Assembly (NCBI RefSeq): GCF_016598475.1
Contig: NZ_JAEMUX010000005.1
Location: forward strand, 1 to 64,000
Source of the DNA: Streptomyces adelaidensis
Lineage (GTDB): Bacteria > Actinomycetota > Actinomycetes > Streptomycetales > Streptomycetaceae
Direction: 5' to 3'
DNA: 64,000 nt
Shown here one piece after another: positions 9,754 through 18,795 of the stretch. How positions within the stretch are numbered: the first letter of the stretch is position 1; each line of letters starts with the position of its first letter. The position numbers and the translations under genes were made by a program. The notes beneath the pieces were generated by a model. It saw nothing but the letters and a program-made list of their open reading frames with translations, had not been told where the DNA came from and did not search any database.

Positions 9754-11021
9754 GCGCTTCACTGACCGAGGTCCTGGACAACCGGCGCACCGCCGAGCTG
9801 CGCCGCGCGGCACGCGCACTGCTGAAGACGCCGCTGCTGCTGGCCCACGGCCCGCACGCGGACGAGTTCCGGCTCGTCCGCAGCCACGCCTCCGAGCTGC
9901 GCGCATGGTTCGAACGCAACACCGGCTGGCCACTCCAGGTCGACGCCGAGTCGGCCCGGCTGCGCAAGATCCCCGGCACGCTCACCGATCCCACGCATCC
10001 GGCCCGGGAGGCGGCACGGTCGACCGCACCCTTCACCCGCCGGCGCTACGTCCTGCTGTGCCTCGCGCTCGCCGCCCTGGAACGCGGGGAGTCGCAGATC
10101 GCTCTCGGCCGCCTCGCCGAGCACGTCGTCCTGGACGCCGCCGACCCCCACCTCGCCGCCGCGGGCGTGGAGTTCACCCTGGAGCGTCGCGATGAACGCA
10201 CCGATCTCGCGGCGGTGGTACGGCTGTTGCTGGCCCTCGGGGTGCTCCGGCGGGTGGCGGGGGACGAGGAGGCCTACGTCAGCGGAGCGGGCGACGCCCT
10301 GTACGACGTGGAACGCCGGGTGCTCGCCGGACTGCTCACGGCACGCCTGGGCCCCTCGCTCGTCCAGGGCGAGGCCTTCGAGGACCGGCTGACCGAGATG
10401 ACCGCCGAAGCCGCACTGGACAGCGACGAGTTGAGATTCCGTGCCATCCGCCAGTACCTGACCCGTCGTCTGCTGGACGATCCGGTGCTGTACTACGACG
10501 AGCTGACGGAAGCCGAACTCGGCTACCTCACCCGTCAGCGCGCCTTCATCCTGGCGCGCGTCACCGAACTGACCGGGCTGGTACCGGAAGTGCGGGCCGA
10601 GGGCATCGCGATGGTCGACCCGCTCGACGACCTCACCGACGCACGGATGCCGGAGCAGGGCACCCACGGCCACATCACCCTGCTGCTCGCCGAGCACCTG
10701 GCGTCCACCGGCACCTGGGTGAGCCTCGCCGACCTCCACGGCCGCGTACGCGAACTGGCGGCGGAGCACGGCACGTTCTGGTCGAAGACGGCGAGGGAAC
10801 CGGGAGCCGAGCCCGAACTGGTCGAACACGCGGTGACCAAGCTCGCCGCCCTCGGTCTCGTGACCCGGACGCGTACACCCGACGGGGTCGAGCCCCGCCC
10901 GGCGCTCGCCCGCTACGCCGTGGGCGAGACCGTCGTCCTGGAACCCGGGACCCGGAGTCCCCGACGCCGTACGACCACGGTCGCCTCCGCGGGCGGCCTC
11001 CGAAAGGACCGTGACAGTTGA
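9750..11021 (+). CDS. jetB: Wadjet type II subunit JetB (TIGR02678/DUF2398)
   Basis: 423 residues, a rare TTG start preceded by GGGGGAGGGG and overlapping the jetA stop by four bases. The family is the KITE-like winged-helix accessory subunit of the JetABC SMC-like motor. Features seen: helical N-terminus, the segment 'FTRRRYVLLCLALAALERGE' and C-terminal winged-helix text 'LVEHAVTKLAALGLVTR'. No nuclease motif. The stop overlaps the jetC start, again TTGA, so all junctions in this operon use the same coupling. Confidence 0.88.
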   Translation: MSASLTEVLDNRRTAELRRAARALLKTPLLLAHGPHADEFRLVRSHASELRAWFERNTGWPLQVDAESARLRKIPGTLTDPTHPAREAARSTAPFTRRRYVLLCLALAALERGESQIALGRLAEHVVLDAADPHLAAAGVEFTLERRDERTDLAAVVRLLLALGVLRRVAGDEEAYVSGAGDALYDVERRVLAGLLTARLGPSLVQGEAFEDRLTEMTAEAALDSDELRFRAIRQYLTRRLLDDPVLYYDELTEAELGYLTRQRAFILARVTELTGLVPEVRAEGIAMVDPLDDLTDARMPEQGTHGHITLLLAEHLASTGTWVSLADLHGRVRELAAEHGTFWSKTAREPGAEPELVEHAVTKLAALGLVTRTRTPDGVEPRPALARYAVGETVVLEPGTRSPRRRTTTVASAGGLRKDRDS

Positions 11022-14000
11022 CCGCCCTCCCCGCCCCGGCACGTGCGCGATGGCAGCCCCTGCGGATCGGACTCGTCGACCTCTTCTACTACGACGTCGA
11101 GGAGTTCTGGTTCCGTGACGGCCGCCTGCTGTTGCGCGGCAACAACGGCACCGGCAAATCCAAGGTTCTCGCCCTCACCCTGCCCTTCCTGCTCGACGGA
11201 GACCTCTCCGCGCACCGTGTGGAGCCCGACGGCGACGCCAAGAAGCGCATGGAGTGGAATCTGCTGCTGGGCGGCGAACACCCGCACCCGGAGCGCCTCG
11301 GCTACACCTGGATCGAGTTCGGCCGCCGTGACGCGTCGGGCCGGAGCCATTTCCGTACGCTGGCCTGCGGTTTGAAGGCGGTCGAAGGGCGCGGTATCGC
11401 CCGGCACTGGTACGCCGTCACCGACCAGCGGGTCGGTGAGAACCTGAGCCTGCTCGACGCGACCGGAGCGGCGCTGTCCCGGGACCGGCTCGCCGAGGCG
11501 GTGGCCGGTCACGGCATGGTGTACGACCAGGCGAAGGTGTACCGCAGGGCCGTCGACGAGGCGCTGTTCGGGCTCGGTGAGCAGCGGTACGCGGCCCTGG
11601 TGGACCTGTTGATCCAGCTGCGTCAGCCGCAGTTGTCGAAGCGGCCGAACGAGGTCGCGCTGTCCCGGGCGCTCACCGAAGCGCTGCCACCGGTGGACCA
11701 GGCGGTGATCGCGGATGTGGCGGAGGCGTTCCGGTCGTTGGACGAGGAGAAGGACGAGCTGCGCGCCGCCGCCGAGGCGGAACGGGCGGCGTCCGCCTTC
11801 CTCGACCACTACCGGCGCTACGCGCGGGTCGCGGCGCGTCGACGCGCCCGGCTGCCGCGCACCGAGCATGCCCGCTATGAGCAGTTCCACCGCGACCTCG
11901 CCCAGGCCCAGACGGATCGCGGCGCGGGCCAGGTGGATCGGGAGAGCGCTGCCGAGCTGATCGCGGAGCTGGAGGACACCGCGGTCCGGCTGACGGCCCA
12001 GGACACGGCGCTGCGCGCGGGCCCCGAGATGCGAGGCGCCGTCGAACTGGAGCGCGCTGCCGGAGAGGTGGCTCGGACCGCCGGGGCGTTGCGGCAGGCC
12101 GAGGAGGACAGGGAAGAGGCCGCCGTACGGCATACCGAGATCCTGCGGCGGGTTTCGACCGCACAGGGGAAGCTGGCCGCCGCCGTGAAGGAGGTGGAGA
12201 AGTACCTCACGGAGGGCAGGGCCGCGGCCGCGGCCGCCAGGATGGGCCCGGACGGCGAGCCGGCCGTGGACAACGCGCCCGAGCACGAGCTGCGGCGCAC
12301 GGCCGAGGACGTCATGGCGCGCAGGTGCCGCACGGTCGAGGTCGTCGAGGCCCTCGTGCAGTCGGCCGAAGAGGCGGCACGGCAGCACCGCGAGGCCACG
12401 CGACGCCTCGACGACGCGGACGGGGAGGTCACCCGAGCCGCGGAGCGGCAGGCCGAGGCTGCGGAGGCGGTGTCGGCCGCCGGCCGGACCCTGCTGGACC
12501 GCGTACGGGAACACCTGGGCGCCTGCGCCGAGTTGGCGGTGGCTGACGCGGTCGGACTGCTGGACCGGTTGCAGGACTGGGTCGGCCGCCTCAGCGGCCC
12601 TTACCCGGTGCGGGCCGAGGCGACACGGGCACATCGAGCGCTGAGCCGAGAGTTCGCCGCACGGACAGCTTCCCTCGCGCAGCGTCAGCGGGAACTGGCC
12701 ATGCGGCGCACCACGTTGGAAGGCGAGTTGGCCGGACTCCAGGCGGGCGGAGAGCGCGGGCCAGGCGTTCCGCACACGCGTACCCCGGGGACCAGGGAAC
12801 GGATGCCGGGCGCGCCCCTGTGGCGGTTGGTCGACTTCCGGGACGAAGTGCCGGCGGCCCAACGGGCGGGTGTCGAAGCGGCGTTGGAAGCATCCGGGCT
12901 GCTCGACGCCTGGGTTCTGCCGGACGGCGTCGCACTGGACGCGGCGGGTCACGACGTACTGCTGAAGCCGGGGCCGCCCCTGCTCGGGCCCTCGCTCGCG
13001 AACGTCCTGCGCCCGGCGGTCGATCACGGTGATCCGCAGGCCGCGCGGGTGGACGACCCGGTCGTGTTCCGTCTGCTGTACGCGATCGGGCTCGGCGGGG
13101 GCGGCGACACCTGGGTGGCCGCCGACGGCACCTTCACGGTGGGCGCGCTGAGGGGCGGTTGGTCCAAGCCCACCGCGGAGTATCTGGGGGAGGGGGCGCG
13201 TGAAGAGGCCCGCCGCGCCCGGATCGCCGTACTCCGCGGCGAACTCGAAGGCGTGTCGGGCGAGGCCGAGTCCACACGGGCCGAACTCGAGGCGCTAGCG
13301 AACCGACACAGCGTCCTGGACGCCGAACTCGCCGCGCTCCCGGACGACGACGAACTGCGCCAGGCGCACGCCCTCGCCGCCATGTCGTCCGACACGGCCC
13401 GGTCGGCCCGCGAACGGCGGGAGCGGCTCGCCGGGGAACTGGCCGAAGCGGCCCGCCTGGCCGAGCTGTCGGGCGCCGAGCTCGCCGAGACCGCCTCGGA
13501 CCTGGGCCTGCCGTCGGACGGGCCGGGTCTGGCCGCCGTACGCCAAGGCCTGGCGGACTACGCGCTCTTCCTCGCCTCGCTCTGGCCCGCCCTTCGGGTA
13601 CGCGACGAGGCCGTCCGGACGCTCGCCGACGCCCGGCCCGAGGCAGAGCGCGCGGCGCGGAGGGTGGTGAAACTGGCGGAACGCGCCGAGGAAGCCGTCA
13701 CGAGGGCGACGGCCGCCGAGGAGCACCACTCGACCTTGCGTGACACCGTCGGCGCGGCCGTGGCCGAACTGGAACGGCGGCTGACCGAGACGGCACGGGC
13801 GCTGCGTGGGTGCGAGGAGCGGCAGCGGGCGGCGCACGAGGCGTTCAGGGCGGCCGACCGGCGGATGAGCCACGCGGAAGGACGCATCGAACGCCTTCAG
13901 GAGGACATCACCGAGGCGACCGCGGCCCGTGCGACGGCGATCGGCGCCCTGCAGCGGTTCGCCGCCACGGGACTGCTCGCGGTCGCCCTCCCACAAGCGG

Positions 14001-15145
14001 AGGCCCCCGACCCGCATGGCGCGCCCTGGGCCGCCACCCCCGCCATCGCCCTGGCCCGGGGCATCGAGGCCGCACTCACCGGCACGGACGACTCCGCCAG
14101 CGCGTGGGAACGCGTGCAGGGGCACCTGAGCACGGAGTACGGCAAGCTCCAGGACGCACTCTCCAGGAACGGGCACAGCGCCTCCGCGCGCATGGTCGAG
14201 GACGGCATGGTCGTCGACATCGTCTACCAGGGGCGGGAACGCGCGGTACCGGAGCTGTCCGAGGCCCTGGCCGAAGAGGTCCGCGAGCTTGAGCGGATCC
14301 TGTCCGCACGCGAGCGCGAGATCCTGGAGACACATCTGCTGACGGAGGTGGCGGGAACCCTCCAGGAGCTCATCGGGGAGGCCGAGCGGCGGGTGCTCGC
14401 CATGAACACGGAACTGGAGCGCCGCCCCACCTCGACCGGCATGAAGCTACGCCTGGTCTGGCGGTCCTCACGCAAGGCACCGCCGGGGCTGGGCCAGGCC
14501 CGACAGCGGCTGCGGCAGTCCGCGGACGCCTGGTCACCGGAGGACAGGGCCGCGGTGGGCGAGTTCCTCCAGGCGCAGATCGCACAGCGTCAGTCCGACG
14601 ACGCCCTGGGCAACTGGCTGGAGCATCTGACGGTCGCCCTGGACTACCGCTCCTGGCACGAGTTCGGCATCGAGCGCCACCAGCACGGCCGCTGGGTGCC
14701 CGCGACCGGACCGGCGTCCGGCGGCGAGCGGGTCCTCGCCGTGTCCGTCCCGCTGTTCGCGGCGGCCTCGTCGTACTACGCGACCGCCGCCAATCCCCAC
14801 GCACCCCGGCTCGTCACCCTCGACGAGGCCTTCGCGGGCGTGGACGACGACTCACGGGCCAAGTGCCTCGGCCTGCTCCACGCCTTCGACCTGGACGTGG
14901 TGATGACCAGCGAACGCGAGTGGGCGTGCTACCCGCAGGTGCCGGGGATCGCCATCGCCCAACTCTCGCGGATCGACGAGGTGGCCGCCGTGCTCGTGAC
15001 CCGGTGGGAATGGGACGGGGTGGGCCGGTCCCGGGGAGAGGAACCGGATCGCGGCAGCGCAGGAGTGCCCGGCGGGGAGCGCGTGGCGCGCGGAACCGGA
15101 CCCGCGCTCGATGAGGAAGCCGGTCAGGAATCGTTGTGGACATGA
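11018..15145 (+). CDS. jetC: Wadjet type II SMC-like ATPase JetC (TIGR02680)
   Basis: 1375 residues, the motor of the system. Walker A 'GNNGTGKS' lies at residues 41-48; the ABC signature 'SGGERVLAVS' is near 1235 and Walker B 'LVTLDEAFAGVDDD' near 1265-1278. Between them are two long coiled-coil arms rich in Ala, Glu and Arg, as in SMC, MukB and SbcC proteins. Heads dimerise around ATP and the complex extrudes small circular DNA. It starts with TTG overlapping jetB and ends overlapping jetD (ATGA). All ATPase motifs appear intact, so the gene is probably functional. Confidence 0.92.
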   Translation: MTALPAPARARWQPLRIGLVDLFYYDVEEFWFRDGRLLLRGNNGTGKSKVLALTLPFLLDGDLSAHRVEPDGDAKKRMEWNLLLGGEHPHPERLGYTWIEFGRRDASGRSHFRTLACGLKAVEGRGIARHWYAVTDQRVGENLSLLDATGAALSRDRLAEAVAGHGMVYDQAKVYRRAVDEALFGLGEQRYAALVDLLIQLRQPQLSKRPNEVALSRALTEALPPVDQAVIADVAEAFRSLDEEKDELRAAAEAERAASAFLDHYRRYARVAARRRARLPRTEHARYEQFHRDLAQAQTDRGAGQVDRESAAELIAELEDTAVRLTAQDTALRAGPEMRGAVELERAAGEVARTAGALRQAEEDREEAAVRHTEILRRVSTAQGKLAAAVKEVEKYLTEGRAAAAAARMGPDGEPAVDNAPEHELRRTAEDVMARRCRTVEVVEALVQSAEEAARQHREATRRLDDADGEVTRAAERQAEAAEAVSAAGRTLLDRVREHLGACAELAVADAVGLLDRLQDWVGRLSGPYPVRAEATRAHRALSREFAARTASLAQRQRELAMRRTTLEGELAGLQAGGERGPGVPHTRTPGTRERMPGAPLWRLVDFRDEVPAAQRAGVEAALEASGLLDAWVLPDGVALDAAGHDVLLKPGPPLLGPSLANVLRPAVDHGDPQAARVDDPVVFRLLYAIGLGGGGDTWVAADGTFTVGALRGGWSKPTAEYLGEGAREEARRARIAVLRGELEGVSGEAESTRAELEALANRHSVLDAELAALPDDDELRQAHALAAMSSDTARSARERRERLAGELAEAARLAELSGAELAETASDLGLPSDGPGLAAVRQGLADYALFLASLWPALRVRDEAVRTLADARPEAERAARRVVKLAERAEEAVTRATAAEEHHSTLRDTVGAAVAELERRLTETARALRGCEERQRAAHEAFRAADRRMSHAEGRIERLQEDITEATAARATAIGALQRFAATGLLAVALPQAEAPDPHGAPWAATPAIALARGIEAALTGTDDSASAWERVQGHLSTEYGKLQDALSRNGHSASARMVEDGMVVDIVYQGRERAVPELSEALAEEVRELERILSAREREILETHLLTEVAGTLQELIGEAERRVLAMNTELERRPTSTGMKLRLVWRSSRKAPPGLGQARQRLRQSADAWSPEDRAAVGEFLQAQIAQRQSDDALGNWLEHLTVALDYRSWHEFGIERHQHGRWVPATGPASGGERVLAVSVPLFAAASSYYATAANPHAPRLVTLDEAFAGVDDDSRAKCLGLLHAFDLDVVMTSEREWACYPQVPGIAIAQLSRIDEVAAVLVTRWEWDGVGRSRGEEPDRGSAGVPGGERVARGTGPALDEEAGQESLWT

Positions 15146-16470
15146 TCCCTCAGCCGTCCGATCGGCCGTCCGATCCGCCGTCCGATCAGTCCTCCCATCG
15201 GCCGTCTGACCAGTTCTCCGATCCGCCGTCCGATCAGCCCTCCGACCGGATCGACCTGCCCCGGCTCCGCCGCCTCCTCGGCACCCCCGAACTGGCCTGG
15301 CTGCTGGAGCGCGTACGGCGGCGCATGGCACGTCAGGAACCGCTGACCGGCCCGGTCTCGGTCACCCTGAACGCACCGAGCGACGCCCAGCGTTCCGCCG
15401 CAGGCAGGCTCCTGGGGCGGCCACCAGGCGACGGCAGGTCGATCGGTGTGCGGCTCGACGCGGTGGACGCGATGCTGCGCCGCTCCGGTGCCTGCCCCGA
15501 CGGACTCGGCGCCGCCGTGGTCGCGCTCACCGGGCAGGTCGAACCACTGAGCGAGGCGCGCGACCGCGAGGTACGTGCCTGGCAGGAGGCGTACGAGCCG
15601 CTGGACACCCTCGCCCCCGAACTGGCCGACTGGGCGGCCCGAACACGCCGGGACGGTCTCGTACGCAGACTCGCGCGCGGCCCCGAGGCCGCGCGGGACC
15701 TGATCAGCCGTACGGTCCGGGTGCTGAGGGCCCTGCCCTGCGATCCCCCGGTGTCCCTCCCGGCGTTCGCGGCCCGCACGCTCGGCAGCGCGCACGCGCT
15801 GGACGACGGGGACCCTCTCACCACCGTCGTCCTGTCCGGCGTACGGGCACTGACCGGTTTCCCCGACGGAGCGGGTGCGGGATGGCGCAGGGAGGCGTGG
15901 GCGTCGGCCGGTCTCCTCAGGGACGACGTGTCCTCGACCGTGCTCACCCTGAACCTGCGGGGGACACCGGTGCTGGACCTGCTGGCGAAGACGGGCGAGC
16001 CAGCAGTGCTGACTCTCCGTCAGCTGGCCCGTCAGGAGATTGTGCTGACATCCGGAACCCTGCTGTACATCTGTGAGAACCCCACGGTGCTCTCAGCCGC
16101 CGCCGACGCGTACGGCCCCCACTGCCTGCCCCTGGTCTGTCTCCAGGGCCAGCCCTCGGCCGCCGCGCTCACCCTGCTGCGCCAGGCCCACGCCCAAGGA
16201 ACCGTGCTGCGCTACCACGGCGACTTCGACTGGGGAGGCCTGCGTATCGCGGCGGGGTTGCTCCGGCATGTGCCGTGGCAGCCGTGGCGCTACACGGCCG
16301 TCGACTACCGGCGGTCGGCGGAGACCGTCATGGCCTCCGCACCACCCCTCACGGGCACGCCCGCCGTCGCGCCCTGGGATCTGGAACTGCCCTCGGCCCT
16401 GGAGTCGCTGGGGGTGCGGGTCGAGGAGGAGGCGGTACTCGACGACCTGCTCGGCGACCTGGCGCGCTGA
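15142..16470 (+). CDS. jetD: Wadjet type II nuclease JetD (TIGR02679, DUF3323/DUF2399)
   Basis: About 442 residues from the ATG at 15142, which overlaps the jetC stop as ATGA; a GTG two codons earlier is the alternative. JetD is the toprim-type endonuclease that cuts DNA held by JetABC. Toprim-like acidic residues are seen in 'YICENPTVL' (near 305-313) and 'GDFDWGGLRIA' (near 358-368). The first 36 residues are an unusual Pro-Ser-Asp tract (RPSDPPSDQ type) coded by degenerate 12-bp repeats and probably disordered. Otherwise full length and intact. Confidence 0.9.
   Translation: MIPQPSDRPSDPPSDQSSHRPSDQFSDPPSDQPSDRIDLPRLRRLLGTPELAWLLERVRRRMARQEPLTGPVSVTLNAPSDAQRSAAGRLLGRPPGDGRSIGVRLDAVDAMLRRSGACPDGLGAAVVALTGQVEPLSEARDREVRAWQEAYEPLDTLAPELADWAARTRRDGLVRRLARGPEAARDLISRTVRVLRALPCDPPVSLPAFAARTLGSAHALDDGDPLTTVVLSGVRALTGFPDGAGAGWRREAWASAGLLRDDVSSTVLTLNLRGTPVLDLLAKTGEPAVLTLRQLARQEIVLTSGTLLYICENPTVLSAAADAYGPHCLPLVCLQGQPSAAALTLLRQAHAQGTVLRYHGDFDWGGLRIAAGLLRHVPWQPWRYTAVDYRRSAETVMASAPPLTGTPAVAPWDLELPSALESLGVRVEEEAVLDDLLGDLAR
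15151..15250 (+). repeat. Degenerate 12-bp tandem repeats in the 5' end of jetD
   Basis: About eight units of the type CCGTCCGATCGG/CCGTCCGATCCG, in frame, coding xPSDx blocks. Such repeats slip easily; each unit is four codons, so length can change without frameshift. Confidence 0.7.
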
Positions 16471-16507
16471 CACCGGGGCTCGGGTTCGAAGGCATGACGT
16501 GCGGCTC

Positions 16508-16560
16508 TGACGAGGAGCTATTTAATCGCTTATGTGTTCGTTGTATGGTCAGACCTGTTC
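16508..16560 (+). promoter_or_regulatory. AT-rich stretch after the Wadjet operon, likely promoter
   Basis: GAGCTATTTAATCGCTTATG and the following TGTTCGTTGTATGG are far more AT-rich than anything nearby and lie 60-110 bp before the next (damaged) gene. Position suggests its promoter. No clear hairpin terminates the Wadjet operon before it. Confidence 0.3.
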
Positions 16561-16622
16561 TACTCGTCGGTACGACGCAGTGAGCGTAGCCCCGACCCCG
16601 ACCACGACCACGGCGGGACAGG

Positions 16623-17567
16623 ATGCAGTGGTACGCCGACACCCTGACCGGTCTGGTCGCCCACGCCGCCGAGATCGACGCCGCGGTCACCCGGGCCCTG
16701 CGGAAGTCCCACGGCGGCGATCCGCACAACGCCGGCCACGCCACCTACACCTCGCTCGACGAGGACCAGCTGCCGCGCGCGATGAAGCTCGCCTCGCTCG
16801 GCGAGGACGCGTCCGCCGGGCAGCGGGCCGAACTGCGGAGGCTGTGGCAGTCGCTGAGCCCGGAGGCACGCGCCGAGCTCTGGAAGGCGCGCAAGGACGA
16901 CCTGCTGGCAGCCGGACTGCTCAGTCCCACGGTCAAGCAGATCGCGCCCGACAGGGGTTCGGGGCGGCATGGGGCGGAGGAACCCACCTTCACCGAGTTC
17001 ATGACCAAGGACAAGATGAGGATGCTCGCCTCGGGCTCCGACTGGCAGGGCATGAACGATGCCTCCCGGCACATGCAGCACTACCGCGAAAACACGGGGG
17101 GAACCGCTGGGCCTGCCCGTGGACAAGATGCTGCACGACGACGAGGGACTCCGTATCCACGCCGAGGAGGCGATCCGCGGGAAACAGGACGCGTGGCGGG
17201 AAAAGGCGCTGGAGGAGTTCCGGCGTAATGGCGGCCAGCCCGGAACGTCACAGGCGTGGTGACCGTGGTGCCCGGGGCCGACGGTGAGCCAAAAGTCGGG
17301 CTCGACTACCAGGTCAACGCCTGGGACCGCTACAACTGGGACGAGGGCAACGGCGTCACCATCGGCCCGCTCAGCATTCCGGACGGCCAGCCGGCACGGC
17401 TGCACGCCACCGGTCTGGCCCAGGAGTTCGACAGGCAGGGCAGCAGTCCCGTGAAGCACTACGATCTCGGTTCCGCGACGTCGAACAACGATCCGCTGCC
17501 CGCGCCGGACGATCCCGGCCGTGAAGGCACGAGGCAGGACCCGGGCAGGGAGAGGACGAAACGTTGA
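16623..17567 (+). pseudogene. Damaged gene for an unnamed actinobacterial protein
   Basis: Three frames read on as one protein. Frame one gives the helical N-terminal half (MQWYADTLTGLVAHAAEIDA.. to MQHYRENTG). At about 17094-17099 a run of six G, where five would keep frame, shifts to the text EPLGLPVDKMLHDDEGLRIH and on to RRNGGQP. Near 17240-17250 a second break moves to NVTGVVTVVPGADGEPKVGL and the C-terminus, probably after loss of some 30 codons. The family is not one I can name; the first residues resemble proteins of WXG/ESX-like context. The G-run could be a sequencing error, the second lesion could not. Confidence 0.6.
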
Positions 17568-17761
17568 GCCGAGCGACCACCGCAGTTCCGCCACCGGAGG
17601 GGAAACGCCGGCCGACGGGCGTGCGCAGGATGCTCGTCGTCCTGGGCGTGGTACTCACGGCGGCGGCCGGAGGGATTGCCGTTGTGGCACTCTACGCCCA
17701 TGAGTTCGAACCGGGCAGTACGAGGATCTACGTCAGGTCGAGTGGCGGTGCGAGCCAGTGA
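17564..17761 (+). CDS. Small single-pass membrane protein
   Basis: 65 residues with a TTG start that overlaps the preceding stop (TTGA). A basic N-terminus precedes one clear membrane helix, MLVVLGVVLTAAAGGIAVVAL, and a short outside tail. Coupling to the damaged gene upstream suggests it was its membrane partner. No known family recognised. Confidence 0.55.
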   Translation: MSRATTAVPPPEGKRRPTGVRRMLVVLGVVLTAAAGGIAVVALYAHEFEPGSTRIYVRSSGGASQ

Positions 17762-17868
17762 GCGCCACCGGGGGGCCTGGCGCGTACTCCGTTGCGACGG
17801 CGATCGGACCGATCTCGTGGGTCCGGCCCCCGGCGGACGGGCCCATCCGCACCGGAGAATCTTGGTGA
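17758..17868 (+). CDS. Possible 36-residue ORF coupled to the small membrane gene
   Basis: GTG at 17758 overlaps the preceding TGA (GTGA) and reads about 36 codons (SATGGPGAYSVATAIGPISW..) to TGA at 17866. The overlap style fits the operon, but the product may be only a fragment of something longer. From 17869 to 18035 I see no gene. Confidence 0.25.
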   Translation: MSATGGPGAYSVATAIGPISWVRPPADGPIRTGESW

Positions 17869-18035
17869 CGGAGATCGGTGCTCGGCCAGGCACGCGGCGC
17901 GGAGTTCACTCACTCCGGACGGTGGCTTTCCGCAGGCTCGCACCGACTCTCCGTGCGTTGCTCACGCCACCCGCGACGCAATGGGGACGCCCGACGACCC
18001 GGACGCAGGTACAAGCGCATCACCAGACCCGGGCG

Positions 18036-18542
18036 ATGCGGGCCGTTCACGCCCTCGGTGTCGCGGCCCTCTGCCTGACCGGCCCGGCCCTCGCTGCCTG
18101 TTCGGCCGCGGCCGAGTCCGGCGCGGCCGACAGAACGGGCGAGGTGCCGGAGTGGGACGACAAGGCCACGCCGACGACGGTCAGCCGGCTGATGAACATC
18201 GACTTCCCGTCCACGGCCACCGACGCGCGTGCCGCACACCAGAACGGGTTCCAGGACGACGGGCTGCTGCTGGTTTTCACCCTCCCCGCCTCCGGAGTGG
18301 ACGGCTTCGTGGAACAGCTTGATCCCGAGAGGGAGCTGAGGACCCGCGACGAGCCCCGCTCTAGTGTCGCGAAGCCCATGACCCCCTTCTCCCACCTGGG
18401 ACTCCCCGAACCGGAATCCCTGCCGGACGTGCGGGAAGGACAGATCTGCGCCCCCTGCGACGGAGACTTGAACTCCCTGGCGATCGCGGTGCACAGGCTG
18501 GACGCCAGTGAGAGCCGGGTCTACCTCAGGGCTGTTGACTGA
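18036..18542 (+). CDS. Putative lipoprotein of unknown function
   Basis: 168 residues from the ATG at 18036, chosen because it gives a textbook lipoprotein signal (MRAVHALGVAALCLTG.., lipobox LAAC with Cys22). The mature part has a central 'DDGLLLVFTLPASGVDGFVEQL' strand-helix and two Cys in 'QICAPCDGD' that could form a redox or metal CxxC pair. No domain recognised. It follows the small membrane gene on the same strand with a 270-bp gap. Confidence 0.65.
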   Translation: MRAVHALGVAALCLTGPALAACSAAAESGAADRTGEVPEWDDKATPTTVSRLMNIDFPSTATDARAAHQNGFQDDGLLLVFTLPASGVDGFVEQLDPERELRTRDEPRSSVAKPMTPFSHLGLPEPESLPDVREGQICAPCDGDLNSLAIAVHRLDASESRVYLRAVD

Positions 18543-18795
18543 CGGTGACCTTCGGCGACGGCCGGCTGTTCTACCCTGGGGCCGCGCTCCGGCTTCACGA
18601 CCGTCCACACGGTCTCTCCGGAGGGTGGGTGGGGGCGGTGTCACAACTGTCGGCTGGACGGTACGGGGATCTTGCCGTCATGCGAGGTGATCGGAAGTCG
18701 CACGACGCGACGTCGCCGCCGAGTTGCGGGCGGCGGCCTGGCTGACCGAGGCGCTTGGAGACCCGTTGCCGCGTCGGCGCCGTTAGCCTGTCGGT

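Noticed and set aside
18545..18745. Small ORF after the lipoprotein
   Set aside because: No ribosome site, no recognisable fold, and composition is not clearly coding.
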